From: Anaerolineae bacterium CG2_30_58_95
GTDB lineage: Bacteria; Chloroflexota; Anaerolineae; Anaerolineales; Villigracilaceae
Direction of reading: 5' to 3'
Assembly (NCBI GenBank): GCA_001872165.1
Contig: MNXK01000230.1
Coordinates: forward strand, 1 to 21,585
DNA length: 21,585 bases
Shown here: piece by piece, positions 7,639-16,292 of the stretch
Position numbering within the stretch: the first letter of the stretch is position 1
Layout: every line of letters begins with the position of its first letter
Notes under the pieces: model-generated
What the model was told of the DNA's origin: nothing
The model's database searches: none
The model's input: only the letters and a program-made list of their open reading frames with translations
Position numbers and translations under genes: made by a program

Positions 7639-8624
7639 CTATGGAATGACCCGGATAAGCACCCAATATATGCCCGCTGCGACCAGGGCTGTGGCCGGAA
7701 TGGTCAACAGCCAGGCCGTGGCGATTTCCTGGGCGACCCCCCAGCGCACCTTATTCACTCTTTCGGCTGCGCCAACCCCCATGATGGCTGAACTGACCAC
7801 CTGGGTGGTGCTCACCGGACCTCCCACCAGGGAAGCGCCCATGATGACAACTGCCGAGGCCAATTGGGAAGCAAACCCGTGTACTGACCGGATTTTATAG
7901 AACTTGCCTCCCAGTGTACGGATCAATTTCCACCCGCCTACCGAGGTGCCAAAAGCGATCATCCCGGCACAGATAATGATGACCCAGACGGGGACGGCAA
8001 AATCCTTCAAATAGCCTCCGGTAACCAGCGCCAGGGTGATGATTCCCATGGTCTTCTGCGCGTCATTGGTGCCGTGGCTGAGCACCAGGGCAAGAGCAGT
8101 GAAAATCTGGCCGCGTTTGAAAAAACGTTGACGCGGGGTGTGGCCTGCCAGCACAATAACAAGATAATCCGGAGGGCAATAAATCCAATCACAAAACCGA
8201 TGATTGGAGAAATGAACAAAGCAATCAATATTTTCTCCAATCCATGTAGTAGGATGGCCTGCCAGCCAACTCCGATAACGACCGCACCGATAAATCCACC
8301 CACAAGCGCATGTGAAGAACTGCTCGGAAAACCCAGGTACCAGGTGAATAAATTCCAGAAAATCGCGCTAGCCAACGCGGCTAGCAACACTTGTGTATTG
8401 ATTGTCTCAGCAGCGACAATTTCATGCCCGATTGTTTCGGCCACCGCCACGCCGAAGATAAATGGGCCGAAAAAATTAGCCAGAGCGGTCATTCCCAAAG
8501 CCACACGAGGAGAAAGCGCCCTGGACGAAATCATCGTGGCAACCACGTTGCTGGAATCGTGGATGCCGTTCAAGAAATCAAATAGAAGGGCCAGTACGAT
8601 CACGGCAATGATGATCGGCGTCAT
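7639..8624 (-). CDS. PiT-family inorganic phosphate transporter (one frameshift)
   Basis: Two overlapping frames together make a complete PiT protein of about 327 residues, the usual size for bacterial members. The first frame (from ATG 8624) gives the N-terminal repeat with FDFLNGIHDSSNVVAT and FPSSSSHALVGG. The second (to 7639) gives the C-terminal repeat with SHGTNDAQKTMG and GGPVSTTQVVSSAIMG. The two halves carry the duplicated PiT signature. They join perfectly as TPRVNVFFKRGQIF if one T is added to the six-T run (AAAAAA at 8120-8125 on the plus strand). PiT proteins are integral-membrane, ion-coupled phosphate symporters and can work in both directions. GAGAGAGG between the DUF47 stop and this ATG serves as ribosome site. 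I treat the gene as probably intact and the shift as a likely sequence error. Confidence 0.87.
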
Positions 8625-8640
8625 TTATGCAGCCTCTCTC

Positions 8641-9261
8641 TTATGCAATCTTGACGACGATATTGGCGATGACATTGGCCGCCTCGTCGCCCCGGTCGGC
8701 GGCGTTGCTCAAGTGGCGGTAGACCTCGCGTAGTTTCAGCATCTTGACCACGTGCTTGATGTCTTCCACGCCGCTGAAAAGGTCGGCCAGGGCTTCCCGG
8801 TAAACATCTTCCACCCGGTTTTCGAGGGCCTTGGCGCGCTGGGCGTGGTCATTGGATACCCCGGGATGTTCCTCCAGGCGATTGACCGCCATCGAAAGCT
8901 CGTAAGCCGCGTCTCTGAGCAGGGAGGCCATACGCTGCATGTAAGGGGTCGGCTCTACTTTCAGGATTTCCATCTCGGTCATCGTGCTATAAGCATAATC
9001 CAGCACATCATCAATCGTCCGGGAAAGTGCAAAGATATCCTCCCGGTCAAAAGGAGTGATGAAAGTCTTGTTCAATTCGTCAATCAGGATGCGCCGGGCT
9101 TCGTCGGCTTCTTTTTCCTTTGTGTTAAGATTGGATGCAGCGGCGGGATCCTCGCCTGTCATATAAGCTTTCAGGGCCTCCATACCTTCCAAGGTCAGTG
9201 CGGCCTGCTCTTGGATCAATTTGATGAAAACATTTTGGCGTTTCTTGAAAAAGTTGCGCAT
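8641..9261 (-). CDS. DUF47 / PhoU-like PiT accessory protein
   Basis: This 206-residue all-helical protein is the normal length for DUF47 (YkaA-like) proteins, which share the PhoU fold. Acidic metal-binding clusters are visible in KEKEADEARR (48-57), FDREDIFALSRTIDDVLD (71-88) and NAADRGDEAANVI (186-198). AAGGAG stands before the ATG, and the stop is 16 bp from the PiT start. DUF47 and PiT genes are adjacent in many bacteria, and the protein is thought to control phosphate entry through PiT. Here the pair is embedded in a sugar-type operon rather than standing alone, which is unusual. Confidence 0.93.
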   Translation of the reverse strand: MRNFFKKRQNVFIKLIQEQAALTLEGMEALKAYMTGEDPAAASNLNTKEKEADEARRILIDELNKTFITPFDREDIFALSRTIDDVLDYAYSTMTEMEILKVEPTPYMQRMASLLRDAAYELSMAVNRLEEHPGVSNDHAQRAKALENRVEDVYREALADLFSGVEDIKHVVKMLKLREVYRHLSNAADRGDEAANVIANIVVKIA

Positions 9262-9282
9262 GGGAGATACTCCTTTTTGAAA

Positions 9283-10203
9283 TCACAGGCATTTGATACA
9301 GCCGTGTGCAACCAAGAACTTCAAACCGGCTTTAACTTGCTCGGTGGTGTTAACTACCTGGAATTCACAAGTACGGAAAGCATCTTCAGGCAGATAAGTG
9401 GCAACCCTATCAAAATCCACTTCGCCTAAGCCCGGGGCATAATGATCGGCTATCCCGATGACATCGTGGAGATGCGCGCCGATAATGCGCGTGGCATAAC
9501 GTTTCAGCCATTCCTCGTGGGGGTAAAAACCCAGACGATCCAGTGCCTGGGCATGGCCGACATCGTACACAAAGCCAAGTCGTTCGGGCCCCGCCAATCC
9601 AAGAAGAAAACCCATTTCGTCCAGGCTGGGGATGTCGAAATAGTGATAACGGTTCTCCAGTCCCAGGCGGACGCCGAAACGTCCGGCATATTCGAGCAGT
9701 TCCATCAGGCTCTTTTTGACAGATTCGAGGCAGACGCCGGCGCGCGCGGCGCGAGCGTCCACCAGCCGGTTTTTTATCTCGAGGTATCCCTGGGAATGAG
9801 CCTGTCCGGCCTCGAAGAGCGCCCGTAAATTGTTCTCAAGAGATCCATCCACCTGAATGGTGCCGGAGTGCATCACCACTATACCCGCGCCCAACGCATG
9901 CGCCAGATCAATGCTGCGCTTGATGGAGGCCACGCCCTGCCGACGACATTCCTCATCGGGTGACGAAACCAGCCAGTCGCGCGCTTTCAGTATCTCGGTT
10001 GAAATATCCGCCGGGCAGGGTTCGTGGACGCTGCTGAACTGGTAATGATCCAGTTCTATTCCCGCCAACATGGCAGAATTGATTTGATGGTTCAATTCGA
10101 CTTTTGCAAATCCCATTCGGCGGGCGGCGATAAAGAAATCATCGAGGGCGGGAAATTTCTTGTTTGCCCACATTGTGGAAAAAGACGCGTCGTAAGTGAT
10201 CAT
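9283..10203 (-). CDS. Sugar phosphate isomerase/epimerase-like TIM-barrel protein
   Basis: This 306-residue protein has the pattern of the AP-endonuclease-2/xylose-isomerase-like barrel. Likely metal ligands occur in order: VVMHSG (His112), LGLENR (Glu183), YDVGHA (Asp214, His217), AHLHD (His244/His246) and CEFQ (Glu280). The family includes sugar epimerases and isomerases, inosose dehydratases and endonuclease IV; the short loops and the context favour a sugar-acting enzyme. A weak AGAGG site precedes the ATG. The stop is 21 bp from the DUF47 start, so these genes are co-transcribed. A very stable palindrome lies just upstream, between this gene and the HAD gene, and may set relative expression of the two parts. 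Confidence 0.88.
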   Translation of the reverse strand: MITYDASFSTMWANKKFPALDDFFIAARRMGFAKVELNHQINSAMLAGIELDHYQFSSVHEPCPADISTEILKARDWLVSSPDEECRRQGVASIKRSIDLAHALGAGIVVMHSGTIQVDGSLENNLRALFEAGQAHSQGYLEIKNRLVDARAARAGVCLESVKKSLMELLEYAGRFGVRLGLENRYHYFDIPSLDEMGFLLGLAGPERLGFVYDVGHAQALDRLGFYPHEEWLKRYATRIIGAHLHDVIGIADHYAPGLGEVDFDRVATYLPEDAFRTCEFQVVNTTEQVKAGLKFLVAHGCIKCL

Positions 10204-10235
10204 CCAACCTCTACCATTACCTTTTTAGGGGAGTA

Positions 10236-10272
10236 GGGGGTATGCGGGCGGCTCCGCCGCCCGCATACCCCC
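10236..10272. repeat. Perfect 17-bp palindrome (REP-like hairpin)
   Basis: GGGGGTATGCGGGCGGC (10236-10252) is exactly complementary to 10256-10272 around a TCC loop. No T-run follows on the minus strand (TACTCCCC) and only a weak one on the plus strand. It lies between the HAD stop (10281) and the isomerase-like start (10203). It may stabilise the upstream mRNA end, attenuate read-through, or be one copy of a dispersed repeat. Confidence 0.85.
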
Positions 10273-10280
10273 ACCCCCAT

Positions 10281-11723
10281 TTATTCAGTTGATATAGTAA
10301 TAGGCACTTTCAGCAGGTCGGCAAATTGATCAATATAAAAATCTGCCTTCGCGCCTGCGTCATAATTGAAAGCGATGGTTTTCATCCCGACCGCCCTGGC
10401 GCCTTCCAGTTCCGAGGCTTTATGGCCGACAAAAACCGCCCGCTCGGAAGGGATGCCCAATTGCTGCAAGGCGGCGTGATAGATCTGCGGGGCCGGCTTG
10501 CGAATCCCCAGTTCTTTGGACGAAACGATGGAGTCCCAAACGTGTCCGAAGCCGCCGTGGTCGAACCAGCCCAACTTGACATGCACCGGCAGGGCTGTAT
10601 CGGTGATGATGCCCAGCAGGTATTCCCTTTCTTTCAGCGCCAGGAGCGTTTCCCGAACGCCGTCGAAGAATTTCACGTTATTCGTATCCTCATCCAGGAT
10701 CTGTTTGCCGCGCAGGAGATGCTCCGGCCGGGTAACGCCATACAGCCGCAGGATGGCCTCGCAATACTGCTCGCGCGTGATCTGACCCTGATAGGCGTGC
10801 TGCCGAAGCGCCTCCATTTCGGCTGGGCGGCTCCCGGTGACGGGGAGCGACAGTTCCTTGAGAAAAGCCTTCAATTTACGATCCCGCTGGGGCCGATAGT
10901 AGAGGATATCTCCGGCGTCGAACAGGAAGGCGCAAACTCCGTTCTGGCGGGATTTTCCGGCATTCTCCCGGGTTCCCGGAACGCCCTGTTCGGCGCGCAG
11001 GATATCCACCAGTTCGTGCATATTGGCAATCACAGCATCGGGCGCGGCGCCCTCGTCTGCCTCTCCATGATCGAAATCATGCTGGATCTGGATCGCCAGG
11101 CGGTATCCTGCCCGGCGGGCGCCCAAAATGTCGCGGGCGATGCGGTCTCCCACGTAGAGACATTCGCTGGTCGGCACATTCGCCCGGCGGGCGGCATAGT
11201 GGAAGATGGATGGGTCTGGTTTGCGGCGGCCATATTCGCTGGATAATACCACAGGGTCGAAATAATGCCGTATCCCATATAATTCCAGGCTGGCCGGCAC
11301 CTGCCCCCGGCTGCAAACATTGCTGATCAGGCCGATTTTCAAACCCATTTTCTGGATCGTCTCCAGCACAAGCGGAATTTCCGGGCGCATGGCGCGCTGG
11401 TAAAAACGCGTTTCGATGGTCAGCATCAAATCTTCGGCGATCCCCGCCAATTGGTTTTGGTCAACAGGATAATCGCTCAAGATGTATTCGCGCCAAACCT
11501 GACTTGGAGAAAGTTCATCCAGGTTGTTCAAACTCCACTGGTGATAACGCTCCAGTCCGGCGGAAATCACTTCGAAAAGCTGCTCATTGTCAAGTTGCAG
11601 ATCAATCCCGGCCGCGAGAAGCTGCTGCTGGAGTCCAGGCGTCGCTTCCAGGCGCAGAGCACGCGTATACCCATAAGTTTCGATGGTGCCGCCCATATCG
11701 AAGAAAACAGCCTGGATGGTCAT
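10281..11723 (-). CDS. Tandem double HAD-superfamily hydrolase
   Basis: Two complete HAD domains are fused in about 480 residues. Counting from an upstream GTG at 11738, domain one has nucleophile motif FDMGGT (Asp14), ISN (138-140), Lys173 in RKPD and GDRIARD (197-203). Domain two has FDAGD (Asp274), TD (379-380), Lys414 in RKPA and VGHKASELEGA (437-447). In both domains the general acid/base Asp two residues after the nucleophile is Gly, and in domain two the usual Asp of motif III is His438. Domain one looks like a working phosphatase or dehalogenase-type HAD; domain two may be altered. I chose the ATG at 11721-11723 because GGAG lies 8 bases before it; the GTG has no such site. Neighbours suggest removal of phosphate from an imported substrate. 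Confidence 0.88.
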   Translation of the reverse strand: MTIQAVFFDMGGTIETYGYTRALRLEATPGLQQQLLAAGIDLQLDNEQLFEVISAGLERYHQWSLNNLDELSPSQVWREYILSDYPVDQNQLAGIAEDLMLTIETRFYQRAMRPEIPLVLETIQKMGLKIGLISNVCSRGQVPASLELYGIRHYFDPVVLSSEYGRRKPDPSIFHYAARRANVPTSECLYVGDRIARDILGARRAGYRLAIQIQHDFDHGEADEGAAPDAVIANMHELVDILRAEQGVPGTRENAGKSRQNGVCAFLFDAGDILYYRPQRDRKLKAFLKELSLPVTGSRPAEMEALRQHAYQGQITREQYCEAILRLYGVTRPEHLLRGKQILDEDTNNVKFFDGVRETLLALKEREYLLGIITDTALPVHVKLGWFDHGGFGHVWDSIVSSKELGIRKPAPQIYHAALQQLGIPSERAVFVGHKASELEGARAVGMKTIAFNYDAGAKADFYIDQFADLLKVPITISTE

Positions 11724-11843
11724 ACCGCTTGTCTCCACATCTTGGAAAACCCTTGTATCACACCTGGGATCGGCCCTGCCTCCAGGTGTTCCTTTGGAAC
11801 CTGTTGTTGATGCAGGTTTTTTCTAATACGCCATCATGAAAGT

Positions 11844-11878
11844 CTTTGGACACGGACAAGCTGCGTCCGTGTCCAAAG
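11844..11878 (-). terminator. Perfect 14-bp hairpin after the substrate-binding protein gene
   Basis: CTTTGGACACGGAC (11844-11857) pairs exactly with 11865-11878 around a 7-base loop. It starts 30 bp beyond the stop of the lipoprotein gene. No uridine run follows, so it is a weak terminator at best. It is better read as an mRNA 3'-stabilising or attenuating hairpin between the abundant binding protein and the HAD gene. Confidence 0.6.
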
Positions 11879-11907
11879 AAACCGATTCGATTCCGACCAA
11901 GCACTTT

Positions 11908-13178
11908 TTACGGAGCGGAAAGCAGGCTGATAGCCCAGAAGTCGCGCACCTTGGCGGCCCACTCCCAGCCGAACACAGGATCCGTAGCCCAGGTACCCGC
12001 GTGCATTTCCTCAAACGGCAAGGCGCCTTCGGGAACCGGTCTAGATGGTTGGGCAGAGTAAACGCCTACTTTCATCCAGGGTTTTTGGCCTTTCTCTGTC
12101 GTGAGAGTAAAATTGATGAACAGCTTGGCCGCATTGGGGTGCGGGGCGAAAGCAGCAATTCCCAGGTAGGTGGTCTTCTCCAAACCAAAGACCGGTTTGA
12201 CATCCAGGCAGGGCGCCATGGCAATTTCGCCATCCGCAGTTGCCTCAACACTATCCCAACCGGTCCAGCCCACCCCCGGTTCCACCGTTGGATCCATGCC
12301 CAGCGTCGCATAAGCCGCGTCGACCTCATCGCCACCGGGCTCAATGCCGGGTTGATTTTGGGCCAGCTTCTTGAGGAACAGCCATCCGGCATTATCGACT
12401 GTCTGTCCAAAGGCATCCGGCGCGGCAGCCGGGTCGGTGGTCCAATCCACGCCGTAAAGATCCTTGTAGGCTGTAGCCATTTCGTCAGCATGTTGAACAA
12501 CTGTAGCCCACTTAGCCATATCGCTGACATTGGTCATGGGATCTTCCATGTAGACTTTCCCCGTAAACTTCGGCTCGGTCAACTCCCACCAGTTGGTGAA
12601 CGGGCATGCCGCGTCAACCTCGTTGTTGTAGCCCCATACGTCGATGGAGTGACGTGCAATCGCAAATGGCTGCTCGGGGGTCAATTCCGGTTCCACCACA
12701 CCCGGCGGGACGTATGACCAGATCCATTGGTTGGGAACGAACAAACCGTACAGAATGTGGCCACTGCTTTGGTACCAGACATCGCCGACCACGTTCCCGG
12801 CTTCCTGCTCCGCCTGCATTTTGACGGCGATATCATCGGTATCTCCGCAATCAAGTGCGATGTCCGGGTATAACTCATTCCAGGCGTCCACTACTTTCGC
12901 AATTTTGGAAGAGTTGGAATACACACACACTGACCCTTCCAGCTTTGCCGCCGCTTCAACAGCCGCCCAGTCTTCCTCGGCGGGCTGGTATGGGCCGAGG
13001 CCATTGTCCTTGGCCCATTGCTCCGCCGCCGTGAGAGGTACTTCGGTGGCGGGGGCTGAGTTGCGGGGGGCTGAGTGGCGGGGGGTTCAGTTGCCACTGT
13101 CGTAGCCGGTGTGCCGCCGCAGCTCACGACCAAGCTGAACAAAACCACCAGAGTGATTAACTTTACGAACGCTTTCAT
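11908..13178 (-). CDS. ABC transporter substrate-binding lipoprotein, AfuA/FbpA-like (one frameshift)
   Basis: The start is ATG 13178-13176, with a strong AAGGAGGA site 4 bases upstream. The N-terminus MKAFVKLITLVVLFSLVVSC is a lipoprotein signal with Cys20 as the lipidated residue. A Thr/Pro repeat linker follows (three copies of ATQPP/ATEPP type), coded by runs of C. The third run has five C (GGGGG at 13051-13055 on the plus strand) where the first two have six; restoring one C joins the linker to ATEVPLTAAEQWAKDNGLG and the whole mature domain. The mature part (VCVYSNSSK, GDVWYQSSG, KVYMEDPMTNVSD) resembles type-II binding proteins of the iron(III)/AfuA/2-aminoethylphosphonate/spermidine group. 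Total length is about 422 residues. It is extracytoplasmic and feeds the permease encoded upstream. The ligand is unknown; AfuA proteins can bind sugar phosphates. Confidence 0.86.
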
Positions 13179-13327
13179 TTCTTCCTCCTTACATAGTTGG
13201 AAACAGATTGAATTAAACACGAGGTTCTTTTCCTGGATACTTTATCTTTTGCGTGCCTCCTTTCACATGCTGATCGTCAATATAGGCAGTTACGGAGACG
13301 AAACAAAGCAGTCTGCTCCGATTATTT

Positions 13328-14410
13328 TCAGGAAGCAATGAGGTTGCCGCTTTCTTTGTCGTACAGGTTCAACGTTTGGGGGTCGAAGGTCAACCAGATC
13401 TTTTGGTCCATCTTGATCTTACTGATGCCCATTTCTCTGATGGTAAGCTCCACCTCACCCAGGCGGGCGATAATGGTCGAGTCGGCTCCGGAGGGCAGGA
13501 CGGAATAGGCGCTGAACTCCACCGCTCCCGGGACGGGTTGCGTCGAGATGGTGATATCTTCCGGCCGTATGCTGACCACCACTTTGCCGGTAGCGTTAAT
13601 ATTATCAATCGCGAGCTTGAATGGGCCTATGTTGACTACATTCTTGCCGTTCACCACGCCATCCAACAGGTTCACTTTTGGGTTGCCGATGAAATCAGCC
13701 ACGAATAAATTGGCCGGGTAATGGTAAACAATGTCGGGGGTGTCCAGTTGTTGAAGAACACCTTCCTTCATGACGGCGATTTTGGTGGACATCGTCAATG
13801 CTTCCACCTGATCGTGGGTCACATAAATGGTGGTGGCGCCGGAAATATGGTGCAGGCGTTTGAGTTCAGCGCGCATGTCCATGCGCAGGCGGGCGTCCAG
13901 GTTGGAAAGCGGTTCATCCATCAGGAATACCTTGGGGCGATAGGCTAACATGCGCGCCAGGGCGATGCGCTGCTGCTGCCCGCCGCTCATCTCGCGCGGA
14001 TAGCGGTCTTCATAGCCTTCCATTTTTACTTCCGCCAACGATTCCTTGACACGTTTCCCCATTTCTTCCTTGCCCAGTTTCTGGATCTCGAGCGCAAAAG
14101 TGATGTTCTTATCCACCTTCATATGCGGCCACAAGGCATAATTTTGGAATACCAGCCCCAAGTCGCGTTTTCCAGAAGGCAGCGTTATGCCCTTGTCGTA
14201 AGAAAAAACCAGTTGATCGCCAATGTAGATCTCGCCTCCATCCGGGTCTTCGAGACCGGCCACGCAGCGCAGCAGGGTCGTCTTGCCGCACCCGGAAGGA
14301 CCCAGCAGGGTTACGAACGTTCCTGGTTCGATTGACAGGTTGACATTGTCAAGCGCAACAACTTTGCCAAAACGTTTGGTGAGATTATTAATAGTGATGG
14401 TTGTACTCAT
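13328..14410 (-). CDS. ABC transporter ATP-binding protein (FbpC/PotA/AfuC-like)
   Basis: This 360-residue protein is the energy-coupling subunit. Walker A GPSGCGKT is at 37-44, the Q-loop at Gln89, the signature MSGGQQQR at 141-148 (Met instead of Leu at its first position), Walker B VFLMDEP at 161-167 and the H-loop His199. A C-terminal TOBE-type domain occupies about 240-355, as in importers for iron, polyamines, sugars and phosphorylated sugars. AGAGGA lies 5 bases before the ATG, and the gene begins 12 bp after the permease stop. About 150 bp without a gene separate it from the binding-protein gene, which may allow higher expression of the latter. Confidence 0.95.
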   Translation of the reverse strand: MSTTITINNLTKRFGKVVALDNVNLSIEPGTFVTLLGPSGCGKTTLLRCVAGLEDPDGGEIYIGDQLVFSYDKGITLPSGKRDLGLVFQNYALWPHMKVDKNITFALEIQKLGKEEMGKRVKESLAEVKMEGYEDRYPREMSGGQQQRIALARMLAYRPKVFLMDEPLSNLDARLRMDMRAELKRLHHISGATTIYVTHDQVEALTMSTKIAVMKEGVLQQLDTPDIVYHYPANLFVADFIGNPKVNLLDGVVNGKNVVNIGPFKLAIDNINATGKVVVSIRPEDITISTQPVPGAVEFSAYSVLPSGADSTIIARLGEVELTIREMGISKIKMDQKIWLTFDPQTLNLYDKESGNLIAS

Positions 14411-14422
14411 GATTTCCTCTCG

Positions 14423-16262
14423 CTACATTCCCAGGCCTTTTTGAAGACTGCTGCCCCGGCTAAACCGTCCAATAATGAAGTTGCCAAGCACGACGATCGC
14501 GATCAGGATCAGGATGACCGCGTTTGCTTCCTGGCCGTCTCCGTTCTCGGTATACTGCATGGTCTGGCTGGCCAGCAGTTGGGTGGTTGGAGTCACCAGC
14601 AGGATGATCAAGGAAAGCTCCCGCATGGTGGTGATGAAGGTCATTAAAAAGCCGGACATGAAGCCGCTGCTGGTGAGCGGAAAGATGATGCGCCGGAAGC
14701 GCTGCCAGACGTTGGCGCCGGCCACTATGCCGGCCTCCTCCAGCTCCCGGCCGACCTGCATCATGGCCGAAACCCCCGAACGGGAAGAAAACGGAATATG
14801 TTTCGTCACTGAGACGATCACCAGCAGTGCGAAGGTCCCGTACAAAGGCGGGATCGGCCCCAGCTTTCTGGCGAACATCGCAATGTAAACCGCGCCAAAG
14901 GCGATGCCCGGGATGATATACGGGATGAAGGCCAGTTGCTCGACCAGTTTGGAAAGCCGCGTGCCCCGGCCTTTGACAATGGCGTAACCAAGGACGATTC
15001 CGAGCAGGGCCGTGCAAAAGGCTGTCCACAGCGCCAGTTTGATCGAATTCCAGGCGGCTGAATATATGATCGGGTTACGCAGGACGCCAGGCTCTCCATG
15101 GTTATAAACTGTATTTCTCGGTCCAATCCAGTGCTGCAAGGTGAGATTGTTCAGGCTGTAATTCCCATCAATCAACATTAATGTGTTATAGAGCAGAAGG
15201 CCAATCGGAACGGCGATGACCAGGATCTGAAAAATGATCACGGCTATAAACAGTACACGTTTCATTTTCCCCAGCTTGTTCAACCGCGCAACGAAGCCGC
15301 GCCCGCCGATCGTCTCGTAACTCCTGCGCGTGCCGACCAGTCTCTGGTTGAGTGAAATGGTGGTTATGGCAAACAAGATCAACACAATCGCCAGTACAAA
15401 GGCATCCCCTTTCTCTTGAGCCGCCATACTACCGCGGATCATGGTGGCAACGACATAGTACCTGACCGGCAAGCCTAAAATATTCGGCCCGCCGAAGGTG
15501 CCCATCACCTTGGAAAAGGTCATGATGACACCCGAAAGGATGGCCGGTATGACGAGCGGGAAGGTGATCTTGCGCAGGATGCGCCCGCGGCTGGCGCCCA
15601 TCAGGTCCCCGGCTTCTTCCAGGTTGGAATCGATGGACATCAGCGCCGCCGACACGAACAGGAAAAAGAAAGTGTAGTAATGCAGCGCGCTGCAGATGAT
15701 GATCGGCACCGGCCCGTACGACAACCAGTTTGGGGGGCGCCTGTCCCACCAGGAACTCGAAAAGTCCCGGCGTTCCGCCAGTAAGCCGGTTCTTGAACAA
15801 CACGAGCCAGGCTTGGGCGATGGTCCAGGACGGCATGATGTAGGGCAGCACCGCCAGTTGATTGATGATCCTTCTGCCCGGCATATCGGTGCGCACCACC
15901 AGCCAGGCCAGCGCTCCACCGATCAACAGCGACAGCAGTGTGGCCCCAATGGCGATGGTCATCGAATGCTGCAGTGGGGTATACGTATAAATTCGACCAA
16001 TCACGCCTGTCAACATCCTGACCCAGTGAAAAATGGTTAACTCGCCTACGACAGCATCCGGGACGCGGGTGAGATCGTGTTGCGACCAGGTCACCGTGGT
16101 CTCAACCAAGCTATACAAAGGGATGATGACAAAGACGAACATCAAAACCAGCATGATCAACGACAGGACCACCCTTATGCTCGTCAACCAGTGGAGAAAC
16201 CTCCTGAACGAGGCAAGCATGCGCATGGATGTTGGCTGCAATACCGATTCGGAAGCCGTCAT
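14423..16262 (-). CDS. ABC transporter fused double permease (FbpB/AfuB-like, one frameshift)
   Basis: Two frames make one permease of about 610 residues with two fused binding-protein-dependent transport domains. The first frame (ATG 16262, GGAGA site upstream) covers the N-terminal membrane segments to FLVGQAPP. The second continues with NWLSYGPVPIIICSALHYY and runs to 14423. They join if one C is removed from the six-C run (GGGGGG at 15732-15737 on the plus strand). Each half has an ATPase-docking EAA loop: LEEAGDLMGASRGRILRKI in the first and LEEAGIVAGANVWQRFRRI in the second. This one-chain, two-domain form is typical of iron(III)/AfuB-type importers. It is an inner-membrane protein working with the ATPase and binding protein encoded next. 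Both EAA loops are well kept, so the frameshift is probably a sequence error. Confidence 0.87.
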
Positions 16263-16292
16263 ATATATGTTCTCCTGATTTGGATGAAAACC

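Noticed and set aside
11798..11822. Hairpin AACCTG...CAGGTT followed by six T on the plus strand
   Set aside because: No plus-strand gene precedes it, and the stem is only 6 bp. On the minus strand it lies in the HAD leader without a T-run after it.
15732..15737. Programmed frameshift in the permease
   Set aside because: No stimulatory structure or known slippery heptamer is evident, and three other genes show the same kind of homopolymer shift, so error is the simpler explanation.
11908..16262. Calling the importer an iron(III) transporter
   Set aside because: The subunit layout fits, but AfuA-like and phosphonate importers share it, and the neighbours point to sugar or phosphate chemistry, not iron.
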